Assembly: GCA_016793635.1 (NCBI GenBank) | Contig: JAEUMD010000018.1 | Coordinates: 124,001 to 188,000, forward strand | Length of the DNA stretch: 64,000 nucleotides | Direction of reading: 5' to 3' | Origin: Hyphomicrobiaceae bacterium | Lineage (GTDB): Bacteria; Pseudomonadota; Alphaproteobacteria; Rhizobiales; Hyphomicrobiaceae | In this document: positions 9,648 through 17,804 of the stretch, in pieces | Layout: each line of letters opens with the position of its first letter | How positions within the stretch are numbered: position 1 is the first letter of the stretch | Made by a program: the position numbers and the translations under genes | The notes under the pieces: model-generated | Databases searched by the model: none | Told to the model about the DNA's origin: nothing | What the model saw: only the letters and a program-made list of their open reading frames with translations

Positions 9648-10258
9648 GTGCCCTCCCGCGCCGAATCTCGCCCACGGAGGAAGCCACGGCGGCTGACGGC
9701 CACGGTATTTCCGGCAGGCTTCCGGGTTTCGCCGGCTCCCGATGCGGCAGCACCTTCGGTCTCTGGCGCCGCGGCGGGCTTCTCGCCGCGCCAGATCATC
9801 GCCATGCCGTCGTCGTCGGTCGCGACCTCCTTTTCATCACCGGCAAGCAGGGCTTCCAGCGCTGCCGCTGCGGTCGCAACCGCCGTGTCATGATCAGGAA
9901 ATTCGAACATCGGTGAAAAAAGAGAGCACATGCGATACGTACCGAGCGATGGCTCGTGACCGGTAATGAACTCGAAGCGGCCGGACGGGAAGGCGACGCT
10001 CTGCTTTGCTCCGACGGAAGCCGCCGCGGCCACAGAACGATCCGCCTCACCATCGTCAACGCGCGGCATCAGAACGATGCTCATGAACCACGGCGTGACG
10101 AGCACACTCAACCACTCGTCTCCCCAAGCGCGCGTGCCGACCGCCGAGACGGCGATGGCGCGATTGAGGATGGGTATCCCCGCCATACGCTCGCTCTCGA
10201 TCGCCTTGAAGCAGCGCTCGAGCCGGCTTGAAATGTCGCTCGGGGTTTCGGCCGGCAT
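9644..10258 (-). CDS. hupJ: HupJ, HybE-family hydrogenase assembly chaperone
   Basis: 204 aa, HybE/HupJ family. The conserved core is visible as MAGIPILNRA followed by VLVTPWFMSIVLMPR, and later FEFITGHEP and CSLFSPMFEF. The family helps small-subunit (Tat substrate) assembly before export. The C-terminus carries a low-complexity Ala/Glu stretch and then SRRGFLRGRD, which looks like a twin-arginine motif but sits at the wrong end of the protein. ATG 10258 has a GGTGGAG ribosome site and was preferred over in-frame codons further upstream. Confidence 0.8.
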   Translation of the reverse strand: MPAETPSDISSRLERCFKAIESERMAGIPILNRAIAVSAVGTRAWGDEWLSVLVTPWFMSIVLMPRVDDGEADRSVAAAASVGAKQSVAFPSGRFEFITGHEPSLGTYRMCSLFSPMFEFPDHDTAVATAAAALEALLAGDEKEVATDDDGMAMIWRGEKPAAAPETEGAAASGAGETRKPAGNTVAVSRRGFLRGRDSAREGT

Positions 10259-10284
10259 GCGCCTCGACTCCACCTGAGGATTAC

Positions 10285-10509
10285 TCAATCGCCTTCGACC
10301 ACCATGAAGTCTTCCCGCCGGCCGTCGCAATTGGGACAGCTCCAGTGCTCGGGAAGTGCCGAGAACGGCGTGCCCGGTGGTATCTGCCAATAGTCGCAGC
10401 CGACTGCCGGATCGTAGATGTGCCAGCAGATCTTACATTCGAGCCGCGCCGTCGCGTCGATCTTCGCCGCATCACCGCCGTAGGAGCATTCGAAGAGAGC
10501 GTCACTCAT
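10285..10509 (-). CDS. hupI: HupI/HoxR, hydrogenase rubredoxin
   Basis: 74 aa rubredoxin with the two iron-binding CxxC pairs CKIC and CPNC and the typical aromatic core (DPAVGCDYWQIPPGTPF). In rhizobia and Cupriavidus this rubredoxin is needed for correct hydrogenase assembly in the presence of oxygen. It overlaps hupH by 4 nt (ATGA). Confidence 0.93.
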   Translation of the reverse strand: MSDALFECSYGGDAAKIDATARLECKICWHIYDPAVGCDYWQIPPGTPFSALPEHWSCPNCDGRREDFMVVEGD

Positions 10510-11354
10510 CGGTAGACCTCCAGGATCTCGCGCAGCCGCGAGGCGGAGTCGCTCATATCCTCTGGTGCCGCGCGCACGACCTCCGGGATTGGCGTGATCT
10601 CGATGGTATTGAGGATCAGCGCGTCCTGCGAGTTATAAAACTGCACCCACCACACGTTGCGTGTCATCGTGCTCGATACGCGGCAGTTGCCATAACCGCG
10701 CGATAGAACCTTGAGCCAGCCCTGACCGAGCTGCTGGGCAAGCAGGGCGAGATCCTGCTCCGTATGCGGCAGCAGCGACAGGTTGATCACGTGCGGCGCG
10801 CGCGCCGCATCCGATCCGGCGATGTGGTCGTTGATCTCGGGAAACAGCGGCGGCGCGTTGAAGACACCGGGGCCGAACGCCTCAGGCAGCTTCACGTGGT
10901 CGCGCGCGCCGGCGAATGCGACGCTCGAAACGGTCGAGGGAAAGGCCGCCACCTCGATGACATCGGAGGCGACAACGCCGTCCGACCCGGCCGTGCGGGC
11001 CCGCCACACGCCCGCCAGAACCGATTCCTGCGATTGCACCGTCGCGCCACCGATTACCGCCACCTCGCCTTCGCCCAGAGCCTGATCGACGAACTTGAGG
11101 CTCGCCGCATCGAGGTGGCCGAGATCGACGACGTTCGCGGCCTCGTCACGCTCGTAGCGCTCGAGCAACGCCAGAACCTTGTCGAGCACCGCGAGCCCTG
11201 CACCGATGCCAGCAACCTCCTCGGGCTCGGGCAAGAGTGGCGCACGGTAGGTCATCATGCCGGATGGCATTTCCATGTACGCAAGGCTGGCGCCGTCATC
11301 GTCGGCCGGCTGGCTGCCAGGACCGGTCGCCGTGGAAAAGAACGTGCTGGACAT
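10506..11354 (-). CDS. hupH: HupH/HoxQ/HyaF-family hydrogenase maturation protein
   Basis: 282 aa. The C-terminal half contains the conserved HupH/HyaF block, including LLPHTEQDLALLAQQLG and the segment around VWWVQFYNSQDALILN, followed by EITPIPEVVRAAPED. The family is thought to act with HupG on the small subunit during export of O2-exposed hydrogenases. ATG 11354 (MSSTFFS) is the first ATG in the frame; the only codon further upstream is a TTG abutting the hupG stop. It is followed directly by hupI. Confidence 0.87.
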   Translation of the reverse strand: MSSTFFSTATGPGSQPADDDGASLAYMEMPSGMMTYRAPLLPEPEEVAGIGAGLAVLDKVLALLERYERDEAANVVDLGHLDAASLKFVDQALGEGEVAVIGGATVQSQESVLAGVWRARTAGSDGVVASDVIEVAAFPSTVSSVAFAGARDHVKLPEAFGPGVFNAPPLFPEINDHIAGSDAARAPHVINLSLLPHTEQDLALLAQQLGQGWLKVLSRGYGNCRVSSTMTRNVWWVQFYNSQDALILNTIEITPIPEVVRAAPEDMSDSASRLREILEVYR

Positions 11355-11395
11355 GGGCTCGTTGCCTCTGTTGCGTCGGCTGGGGTCAAGCCGGA

Positions 11396-11887
11396 TCAAT
11401 GATGGTCGTGGCCGTGATGATCGTGATCGGGGTCGAGCTCGGGATCGCGGTGGCGCGCGGCGGACGCCACGGGATCGGGGAGCTTGAACGGCGGCGGCTC
11501 GCTCGGCTCGCGGGTGAGGATCTCCGAAATCTCTTCCAGGTAGTCCGACCAGTCGCGGATGCGCGAGATGGCGCCGAGGTACTCGCCGCGACGGAGGAAG
11601 ACGAGCGAGGGGAACGCGGCGAAACGATACGTGCGCTGTAGAACCCGCTCGTCCTCGCGGCGCACGACGGCGCCGACGATGCGGCCGCGGAACGCCGCGA
11701 TCAGCTCCGGCAGGACGACGGCGACATCGTCGCTTTCGGCGAGGCGCTCGGCGTCGCCGGCGAAGAAGAGCACCGTATTCTCATGCGCCGCTGTGAAACT
11801 GGCGACGTCGCCCGCGGCCAGCACGGGAAAGCCCGTCCGCGAGATGATCGACGAAAGCAAGGGCGAGAAGGCAGGCGGGGCGAGCAT
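11396..11887 (-). CDS. hupG: HupG/HoxO/HyaE-family thioredoxin-fold chaperone
   Basis: 163 aa, thioredoxin-like fold without a CxxC active site. RFAAFPSLVFLRRGEYLG contains the cis-Pro region typical of the family. HyaE/HoxO proteins bind the Tat signal of the hydrogenase small subunit. Unusually, the C-terminus ends in a short histidine cluster (DHDHHGHDHH), a possible metal-binding tail. It lies 18 nt after hupF. Confidence 0.85.
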   Translation of the reverse strand: MLAPPAFSPLLSSIISRTGFPVLAAGDVASFTAAHENTVLFFAGDAERLAESDDVAVVLPELIAAFRGRIVGAVVRREDERVLQRTYRFAAFPSLVFLRRGEYLGAISRIRDWSDYLEEISEILTREPSEPPPFKLPDPVASAARHRDPELDPDHDHHGHDHH

Positions 11888-11905
11888 GGAGAAGGCTCCT
11901 CGGGT

Positions 11906-12229
11906 TCACGCGGATGGGACACGGGGTGTCGTCGGGATCGTCAGGTGAGCGGGAAGCTCCGGCTCGCGTCCGACGAGATCGGCGAAGAGATCGTCGAAAA
12001 CGGTCTCGCCGCTCATGGCGCGGCGCAGCGCTTCGAGTGCGTCGATGGAGTGGTGCGCCGCCTCCTCCGTCATCACTTCGCGGGCGGCGCCGAGAAACAC
12101 CATCAGCCAGGCACCCGGCGGCGGTGTGCCGACCAGCGTCTTGTCGATGGTGTGCTCGCCGTCGGTTGACCGGCAGCGGGCGCTAAATCCCTCGGCTTCG
12201 ATCACCTGCATGGGCGTGCCAATGCACAT
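11906..12229 (-). CDS. hupF: HupF, HypC-like chaperone for the hydrogenase large subunit
   Basis: 107 aa beginning MCIGTPMQV, so it carries the Cys2 of the HypC family but has a longer C-terminus than HypC. In Rhizobium leguminosarum HupF protects HupL during maturation at higher oxygen. The start shares TGATG with the hupD stop. The gene lies within the hupDFGHIJK maturation block. Confidence 0.9.
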   Translation of the reverse strand: MCIGTPMQVIEAEGFSARCRSTDGEHTIDKTLVGTPPPGAWLMVFLGAAREVMTEEAAHHSIDALEALRRAMSGETVFDDLFADLVGREPELPAHLTIPTTPRVPSA

Positions 12230-12921
12230 CAGGCGCCTCCACCCGGGCTCGATAGCAACCGGCCGATCTCCGCTTCGAAATCGTCCGGGCCTTGCCAACG
12301 GCCGTCGGTGAGAACCCGTGCATCGCCGGTCCGCATCGCTTCGGCTTCGTCTGGCCGGCCGGCCTCGTAGCCATCCATGATCGTCTCTGCGGTGGAGATG
12401 GTCTCGGCGGGCGGCAGCGGCGCCGCCCGTGCCGCGGCGGCGACACCGCGCGACGCAAGGAACGCGAGCGCGGCGCCGATCGCGGGGCCGATCTGCGCCT
12501 TGACTTCGGGGCGAAGGCTGCCGCCGTAATCCTCGAGCTCCACCGGCTGCACGCCGATCAGCAGCAGATCGCGCGGGTAGTCGCCGAGCATCTCTGCCAG
12601 CGCCAGGACTTCCTGAAAGCCGGTCTGGTGCAACGAGATCTTCTTGGCACCGAGAAACTTGGGTACTTCCTCGCCCTCGACCAGCTTCATGGTGCCGGGC
12701 GCCAGGCCGTAATCGACCGCATCGAACACGATGAGGATGTCGGCCTCGCGGATGTGCTGGACGAGGTAGATGCCCTGCGTACCGCCATCCATGAGGCGGA
12801 CGTTGCCTGGAAAAATATAGCGGCGATGCAGGTCCTCGACGGCGCGGACTCCGAAGCCCTCGTCGGCCCACAGCAGATTGCCGATACCCAAGATGAGCAC
12901 CGCTGGCGACGCCATGGTCAT
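12229..12921 (-). CDS. hupD: HupD/HoxM, hydrogenase-specific endopeptidase
   Basis: 230 aa. The nickel-sensing residues of the family are visible: Glu in GNLLWADEGFG (about residue 21), Asp in VFDAVDYG and His in ISLHQTGF. HupD removes the C-terminal tail of HupL after nickel insertion. The protein is about 30-40 residues longer than typical, mainly from an Ala-rich C-terminal extension (from about residue 160). It is the first gene after the hupC terminator and has its own sigma-54-type promoter. Confidence 0.92.
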   Translation of the reverse strand: MTMASPAVLILGIGNLLWADEGFGVRAVEDLHRRYIFPGNVRLMDGGTQGIYLVQHIREADILIVFDAVDYGLAPGTMKLVEGEEVPKFLGAKKISLHQTGFQEVLALAEMLGDYPRDLLLIGVQPVELEDYGGSLRPEVKAQIGPAIGAALAFLASRGVAAAARAAPLPPAETISTAETIMDGYEAGRPDEAEAMRTGDARVLTDGRWQGPDDFEAEIGRLLSSPGGGA

Positions 12922-12985
12922 GGCCGCCCCTCCTCGTCCGTTTCCTCAGTCGCGGCGCTTCCTGCGCCGTCGTTAACCGTTAAAA

Positions 12986-13001
12986 AGCAACCTGCGTGCC
13001 A
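12986..13001 (-). promoter_or_regulatory. Sigma-54 (-24/-12) promoter of the hupD-hyp operon
   Basis: On the minus strand the sequence TGGCACGCAGGTTGCT matches the RpoN consensus (TGGCAC-N5-TTGCW) at every fixed position, with the required GG-N10-GC spacing. Transcription would start near 12975, leaving a leader of about 55 nt before the hupD ATG at 12921. It lies between a terminator after hupC and the first maturation gene. Confidence 0.75.
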
Positions 13002-13206
13002 ACGCGAAGCCTTAGCCGGACAGTTGGAATTGCTAACTTTTTCGATTGCACTCACACCGCATATGGAAACCATCCATCCAAAACGGCCTCAGAATTGGAT
13101 GCTAACTTGTCATAACGCCGAGAGCTAGATCCGCCCGCCCCGCCAGATCGCAAAGCCGGTTAACGTCCGTGCCGCCTGCGAGCCTGATTTCACCAACGTG
13201 GCGCAC

Positions 13207-13236
13207 AAACAAAAATGCGGGGCCCTCGGGCCCCGC
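13207..13236 (-). terminator. Rho-independent terminator after hupSLEC
   Basis: A perfect 9-bp GC stem (13217-13225 with 13228-13236, two-base loop) is followed on the minus strand by ATTTTTGTTTG. This is a strong intrinsic terminator placed about 120 nt after the hupC stop and before the hupD promoter. Confidence 0.8.
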
Positions 13237-13312
13237 AGTCCGGGCAGGTTCGACGAAAATGCGCTTGGAGGATGCCCGCAGCAACAACAAGCCGTCGCCG
13301 CTACGACTGGTG

Positions 13313-13346
13313 GCGCGATGGGATCGGGGCGTCGATCCCATCGCGC
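13313..13346 (-). repeat. Strong hairpin immediately after hupC
   Basis: A perfect 14-bp stem (13313-13326 with 13333-13346) encloses the 6-nt loop GGGCGT and starts 12 nt after the hupC stop. There is no T tract on either strand, so it is more likely an mRNA 3'-end stabiliser ahead of the true terminator than a terminator itself. This role is inference. Confidence 0.55.
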
Positions 13347-13357
13347 GATACGTCACT

Positions 13358-14092
13358 CTAGCCGTGGCCGTCCTCGGGCGCGCGGCCATCCCGGAACGTC
13401 CGCCAGCCCGAGAACATGGAGGAGATGATCGACTGTCGGGACATGATGTCCTCGCGCACCGCCGCGTAGAAGTGAATGATGGCGAAGCAGATGATCAGCC
13501 ACATGCCGAGATGGTGCCAGGTGTGCACGTCCTGGCTCTGCCCGAACAGCGGGATCACCCAGCTCGAGAACAGCGTGTGCTGCCAGGAGCCCATGCCGGT
13601 GCCCTCGCCGTAGAGCGCGAGGCCGGTGACGATCATGAACACGATGCCCCACACGAACATCACGTGCATGACCAGTGTCGCCAGCGGATTGTGCCCCGAG
13701 TACTTCATCGGCTCCTTGACGAGCATCGCGTACCACTTCACCTCGTGCAGCAGCTCGTGCCAGAAGGTCGCTTTCCACACCGGCGGCGCGAACACCTGCC
13801 GGGCATGCCCGTTGCCGACAAAGGCCCAGTATACGCGCAGCAGGAAGCCGACGAGCAGGATGTAGCCCGACGCGAAGTGGATGTAGCGTATCCAGCCGAA
13901 CAGGAAGCTGTTCGACGCCTCGCCGCCAACCGCGGGAAGCGGCGAGCCGATGAGATAGCCGGTGATGCACAGCGACAGGATGGCGAAGGCGTTGACCCAG
14001 TGCCATAGGCGCACCGGCGCCTCGTAGACATAGACCGCCTCCTCGCGATGGGCCGCGTGGGCCTTGTCGGCGGTGATCGGTTGGGTATCCAT
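13358..14092 (-). CDS. hupC: HupC/HoxZ, cytochrome b membrane anchor of the uptake hydrogenase
   Basis: 244 aa, Ni/Fe-hydrogenase b-type cytochrome. Four membrane segments can be seen (about residues 30-50, 68-90, 130-155 and 185-210), with haem-ligand-type histidines in RLWHWVNAF, IHFASGYIL and HTWHHLGMWL. It anchors HupSL to the outer face of the cytoplasmic membrane and passes electrons to quinone. It follows hupE by 9 nt and is the last gene before the terminator. Confidence 0.93.
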   Translation of the reverse strand: MDTQPITADKAHAAHREEAVYVYEAPVRLWHWVNAFAILSLCITGYLIGSPLPAVGGEASNSFLFGWIRYIHFASGYILLVGFLLRVYWAFVGNGHARQVFAPPVWKATFWHELLHEVKWYAMLVKEPMKYSGHNPLATLVMHVMFVWGIVFMIVTGLALYGEGTGMGSWQHTLFSSWVIPLFGQSQDVHTWHHLGMWLIICFAIIHFYAAVREDIMSRQSIISSMFSGWRTFRDGRAPEDGHG

Positions 14093-14101
14093 GACCGCCC
14101 C

Positions 14102-14677
14102 CTATCCTGCCGCCATCACGGCGCCCGCGGCCGCGATCGCCAGCCCCGCGACGGGCACCGCGAAGCGGATGCGCGAGAGGATCGTTCCAGCTGCATAGCC
14201 GCCGAGGTGCAGCACGGCACTCGACGCCATGAAGCCCGCCATGTAGCCGGCGACCACCCCGACCGCCTCGGTGCCGTGAGCGTGGCCATGCAGCAGCGCG
14301 AACGCTCCAATCATGGCAAGGCCGGCCGACACGGGAACCACGGGCGCCGTGGCGATCAGCGCGCCGAACAGCACGACCGACGCAAGGATGCCAGGCTCCA
14401 CGAACGGCACGGCGATGCCGGCCATGCCGATCAGCGCGCCCGCTGCCAGCATGGCGACGAACACGGCCGGGCCGGCCCAGGCCTTCCGCGCCGGCTGAAG
14501 CGACGCCCAGACACCGACCGCGGCCATCGCCAACAGATGGTCGAGGCCCGCGAACGGATGGGCCAGTCCCTCGTGGAGTCCCGTCGAGCCGTGTCCGGTG
14601 TGCGCCAGCGCCGGGCCGGCAAGCGCGCCGCTTGTGAGGGCGAGCGCGATCATGAGTTTCGTCGTTCTCATCGTCAT
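14102..14677 (-). CDS. hupE: HupE/UreJ-family nickel permease
   Basis: 191 aa. A cleavable signal peptide (about 25 residues, ending GPALA-HTGH) is followed by about six membrane segments. The nickel-binding motif HPFAGLDH (HX5DH) lies near residue 40 and HGHAHG near residue 150. The HupE family imports nickel for hydrogenase. Here it lies between hupL and hupC, whereas in most rhizobial clusters it follows hupD. ATG 14677 is 7 nt after the hupL stop. Confidence 0.9.
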   Translation of the reverse strand: MTMRTTKLMIALALTSGALAGPALAHTGHGSTGLHEGLAHPFAGLDHLLAMAAVGVWASLQPARKAWAGPAVFVAMLAAGALIGMAGIAVPFVEPGILASVVLFGALIATAPVVPVSAGLAMIGAFALLHGHAHGTEAVGVVAGYMAGFMASSAVLHLGGYAAGTILSRIRFAVPVAGLAIAAAGAVMAAG

Positions 14678-14684
14678 GTCCTCC

Positions 14685-16484
14685 TCAGCGCACCTTCACG
14701 ACCGCCAGCTCTTCGCCGTCCGGCCCCATGACGTGCGTGGAGCAGGCAAGGCAAGGATCGAAGCTGTGGATCGTGCGCAGGATCTCGACCGGCTCCTCCG
14801 CCCGCTCGACCTTCGTGTTCATGAGCGAGGCCTCGAAGGCACCGATGTTGCCCTTGTTGTCGCGCGGCGAGCCGTTCCAGGTGGTCGGCACGACGCACTG
14901 GTAGTTGTCGATCTTGGTGTCCTTGATGCGGATCCAGTGCGCTAGCGCGCCGCGCGGAGCCTCCGTGTAGCCGACGCCCTTGACCTCCTTCGGCCAGGTC
15001 TTGGGATCGAACTTCTCGGTATTGGCAGTCGAGGAATCGCCGGCCTTGATGTTGGCGATGAGCTTCTGGAAGAAGTACTTCTGCTTGCGCGCGCACCACT
15101 GTGCCTCGAGCGCGCGTGCCGCGGTACGGCCGAGCGTCGAGAACAGCGCCTCGAGCGGCACATTGAGTGCCTTGAGGGTCTGATCGACCTGCTCCTTGAT
15201 CTCGGCATGGCCCTGAGCGTAGCCGACGACGTAGCGGGCGAGTGGCCCCACCTCCATCGCATGCCCGCGCCAGCGCGGCGCCTTGATCCAGGAGTACTTC
15301 GCGCTCTCGTCGAGCTGGATGATGTTGGTTTTGGTGCCCTGCGCCTTGGCACCGAGCTTGTAGTTCGGCTCGGTGATGCCGTCCCACGGGTGCAGGCCCT
15401 TCGACTCGTCGGGATACTTGTACCAGGAGTGGGGAACGAACTCCTGCACCTGCTCGGGATCGCGGCAGTCGACCGGGTGCACTTCCGACAGCTTGCCGTT
15501 GATGATGGCGCCCGAGGGCATCATCAGGTTCTTCGGCGAGTAGTCGTTAGCGCGATCGGGAATATCGCCATAGGCGAGCACGCTGGTGCCCGAGAGACCG
15601 CCGCCATAGAGCCAGCCCTTGTAGAATGAGCCGATGGCGATGATGTCGGGAATGTAGACGTTCTCGATGAAGTCGATGGTGCGGTCGATGACGCCTGCAA
15701 CGTAATTGAGGCGCTCCATGTTGAGCGGCGCGCCCGCTGCCAACTCGCCATCCATGTTGATGGCGCACGGCACGCCGCCGACCAGCCAGTTCGGATGCGT
15801 ATCCTTGCCGCCGAAGATCGTGCGCGTCGTCATGATCTCCTTCTGGAAGTCGAGCGCTTCCAGATAGTGCGTCACCGCCATCAGGTCGGCTTCCGGCGGC
15901 AGCAGGTAGGCCGGATTGGTCCAATAGCCGTTCTTGAACGGACCGAGCTGACCGCTCTCGACGAACCGCTTCAGCCGGTTCTGAATGTCGCGGAAGTAGC
16001 CGGGCGACGACTTGGGATGGTTCGGCCCCGTTGCCATCTGCAGCTCGCTCGTCGCCTTCGGGTCGGCCTTGAGCGCGTTGACAGGATTCACCCAGTCGAG
16101 CGCGTGCAGGTGATAGAAGTGCACGAGATGGTCGTGGATCTGCAGCGAGAGCTGCATGATGTTTCGGATCGAGTTGGCGTTGTCAGGAATGGCGATTTTC
16201 AGCGCATCCTCGACCGCGCGCACGGATGTGAGCGCGTGCGTACCGGTGCAGACGCCGCAGATGCGCTGGACGAAGGCCCAGGCGTCGCGCGGGTCGCGGC
16301 CCTTCAGGATGACCTCGAGGCCGCGCCACATGGTACCGGTCGAGACCGCGTTGCGGATGATGTTATTGGCATCCACGTTCACTTCGCAGCGCATATGTCC
16401 TTCGATGCGCGTGACCGGATCGACGACGACGCGCTTGCCGGAATCGTCGAGTGTGTAGCCATTCGGTGTCTGGATCGTCGGCAT
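14685..16484 (-). CDS. hupL: HupL, uptake [NiFe]-hydrogenase large subunit
   Basis: 599 aa. The active-site cysteines lie in [12 protein letters not shown] (about residue 75) and in DPCLACSTH near the C-terminus. A 15-residue tail ([15 protein letters not shown]) follows that His and is the expected HupD cleavage product. The opening [16 protein letters not shown] is typical of group 1 enzymes. With HupS it oxidises H2 in the periplasm. The start is joined to hupS by TGATG. Confidence 0.96.
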   Translation of the reverse strand: MPTIQTPNGYTLDDSGKRVVVDPVTRIEGHMRCEVNVDANNIIRNAVSTGTMWRGLEVILKGRDPRDAWAFVQRICGVCTGTHALTSVRAVEDALKIAIPDNANSIRNIMQLSLQIHDHLVHFYHLHALDWVNPVNALKADPKATSELQMATGPNHPKSSPGYFRDIQNRLKRFVESGQLGPFKNGYWTNPAYLLPPEADLMAVTHYLEALDFQKEIMTTRTIFGGKDTHPNWLVGGVPCAINMDGELAAGAPLNMERLNYVAGVIDRTIDFIENVYIPDIIAIGSFYKGWLYGGGLSGTSVLAYGDIPDRANDYSPKNLMMPSGAIINGKLSEVHPVDCRDPEQVQEFVPHSWYKYPDESKGLHPWDGITEPNYKLGAKAQGTKTNIIQLDESAKYSWIKAPRWRGHAMEVGPLARYVVGYAQGHAEIKEQVDQTLKALNVPLEALFSTLGRTAARALEAQWCARKQKYFFQKLIANIKAGDSSTANTEKFDPKTWPKEVKGVGYTEAPRGALAHWIRIKDTKIDNYQCVVPTTWNGSPRDNKGNIGAFEASLMNTKVERAEEPVEILRTIHSFDPCLACSTHVMGPDGEELAVVKVR

Positions 16485-17560
16485 CAGACGTCACCTCCCT
16501 TTTGACGCGCCCGTTTGACGGCGCTTACGGCGGCGTGTGCGGCAGCAGCGGCGCCGACCACGGTTGCAGCCTTCGCGCCGATCTCGTCCGCATTCGCCTC
16601 AACGCCGAAGCCATGCACATCGGTCAGCCGGTCATAGAAGCCGCCCTTGTCCCAGAAGCCGTCCTCGGAGCAGCCGATGCACGGGTGGCCCGCCTGGATC
16701 GGGAACGAGAGGCCGCCGTTCCAGCGAACGGTGGAGCAGGCGTTGTAGGTGGTCGGGCCCTTGCAGCCGACCTTGTAGAGGCAGTAGCCCTTGCGCGCGC
16801 CCTCGTCGTCGAAGCTCTCGACGAACTGGCCGGCGTCGAAATGCGGGCGGCGGTAGCACTTGTCGTGGATGCGCTGCGAATAGAACATCTTCGGCCGCCC
16901 CTGGCGGTCGAGCTCGGGGAACTTGTCGAACGTGAGGATGTAGGTGATGACCGCCGTCATCACCTCGGCGATCGGCGGGCAGCCGGGCACCTTGATGATC
17001 GGCTTGTTGGCGAGGCCCGGCACCTTGTGCACGGGGGTCGCGCGGGTCGGATTGGGACGGGCTGCCTGCACGCAACCCCACGACGCGCACGACCCCCATG
17101 AGATGATGCCCTTGGCATGCGTCGCCGCGTAGCGGAGCTGCTCCACGAACGGCTTGCCGCCGATGATGCAGTACATGCCGTCCTCGTCGAGCGGGGGGTT
17201 ACCCTCGACGGCGAGCAGGTAGTTGCCTTTGTAGTTCTCGACGATCTCGTGGACGATCGCTTCGGCCTGCTGGCCGGCGGCCGCCATGATGGTGTCGTCG
17301 TAGTCGAGTGAGATCATCGACAACACCACATCCTTGGCGAGCGGATGGGCGGAGCGGATGAAGCTCTCGGAGCAGCACGTGCACTCGAGGCCGTGCAGCC
17401 ACAGCACCGGGATACGCGGCTTCGTCTCCATGGCGTGCGCAATCTGCGGCGCAAAGTCCGGTCCGAGACCGAGGGCAGCCGCGGTCAGGCTGCAATATTT
17501 GAGGAAGCTGCGGCGGGTGATCCCCTGCCGACGCATCACCTCGTAGAACGTTTCTGTCAT
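16484..17560 (-). CDS. hupS: HupS, uptake [NiFe]-hydrogenase small subunit, O2-tolerant type
   Basis: 358 aa with a twin-arginine signal ([11 protein letters not shown] near residue 15) that exports the folded dimer. The proximal-cluster motif ECTCCSES has cysteine where standard enzymes have glycine, and [10 protein letters not shown] supplies the second extra cysteine. These are the six ligands of the [4Fe-3S] cluster of O2-tolerant group 1d enzymes. Medial and distal cluster cysteines are visible at [20 protein letters not shown] and HPCIGCSE. An AAGGAGG ribosome site precedes ATG 17560. It is the first gene of the hup cluster. Confidence 0.96.
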   Translation of the reverse strand: MTETFYEVMRRQGITRRSFLKYCSLTAAALGLGPDFAPQIAHAMETKPRIPVLWLHGLECTCCSESFIRSAHPLAKDVVLSMISLDYDDTIMAAAGQQAEAIVHEIVENYKGNYLLAVEGNPPLDEDGMYCIIGGKPFVEQLRYAATHAKGIISWGSCASWGCVQAARPNPTRATPVHKVPGLANKPIIKVPGCPPIAEVMTAVITYILTFDKFPELDRQGRPKMFYSQRIHDKCYRRPHFDAGQFVESFDDEGARKGYCLYKVGCKGPTTYNACSTVRWNGGLSFPIQAGHPCIGCSEDGFWDKGGFYDRLTDVHGFGVEANADEIGAKAATVVGAAAAAHAAVSAVKRARQKGGDV

Positions 17561-17643
17561 GGTCTCTGCCGTGCCTCCTTGCTCGCTCTCCCCGAGGACG
17601 CCGGTTTTCCCCGTGCGCCGGTCGATTAACCATCGAGAGAAAT

Positions 17644-17659
17644 AGCAAGGCTCGTACCA
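17644..17659 (-). promoter_or_regulatory. Sigma-54 (-24/-12) promoter of hupSLEC
   Basis: On the minus strand TGGTACGAGCCTTGCT matches the RpoN consensus with a single C-to-T change and exact GG-N10-GC spacing. Predicted start near 17633, giving a leader of about 73 nt. An AT-rich stretch lies directly upstream (17665-17705), where IHF-type bending is usual, though I could not fit the IHF consensus well. Confidence 0.75.
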
Positions 17660-17743
17660 GATCTATTTTTCTTATGTTTTCCAGTTGCTTGAGTCGATTT
17701 TTGCCAACCTTCGCGGCGCACCAATTGAAAGCCTGGAGATACG

Positions 17744-17757
17744 CTTGCGCGAGCAAG
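17744..17757. promoter_or_regulatory. Inverted repeat upstream of hupS, candidate HupR site
   Basis: CTTGCGCGAGCAAG is a CTTGC/GCAAG inverted repeat centred about 118 nt upstream of the predicted hupS start. The half-sites resemble the TTG...CAA type described for HupR in Rhodobacter, but with one extra base between them. The position suits a sigma-54 enhancer site. Confidence 0.4.
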
Positions 17758-17781
17758 TGCAAGCGAGGCTTCCAGGCGTCT

Positions 17782-17804
17782 TCTCAGATGATTGCCATCT
17801 GAGA
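17782..17804. promoter_or_regulatory. 9-bp perfect inverted repeat upstream of hupS
   Basis: TCTCAGATG, spacer ATTGC, CATCTGAGA: two perfect 9-bp arms. It is centred about 160 nt upstream of the predicted hupS start and could bind an activator or another regulator. No T tract follows, so it is not an obvious terminator. Confidence 0.4.
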
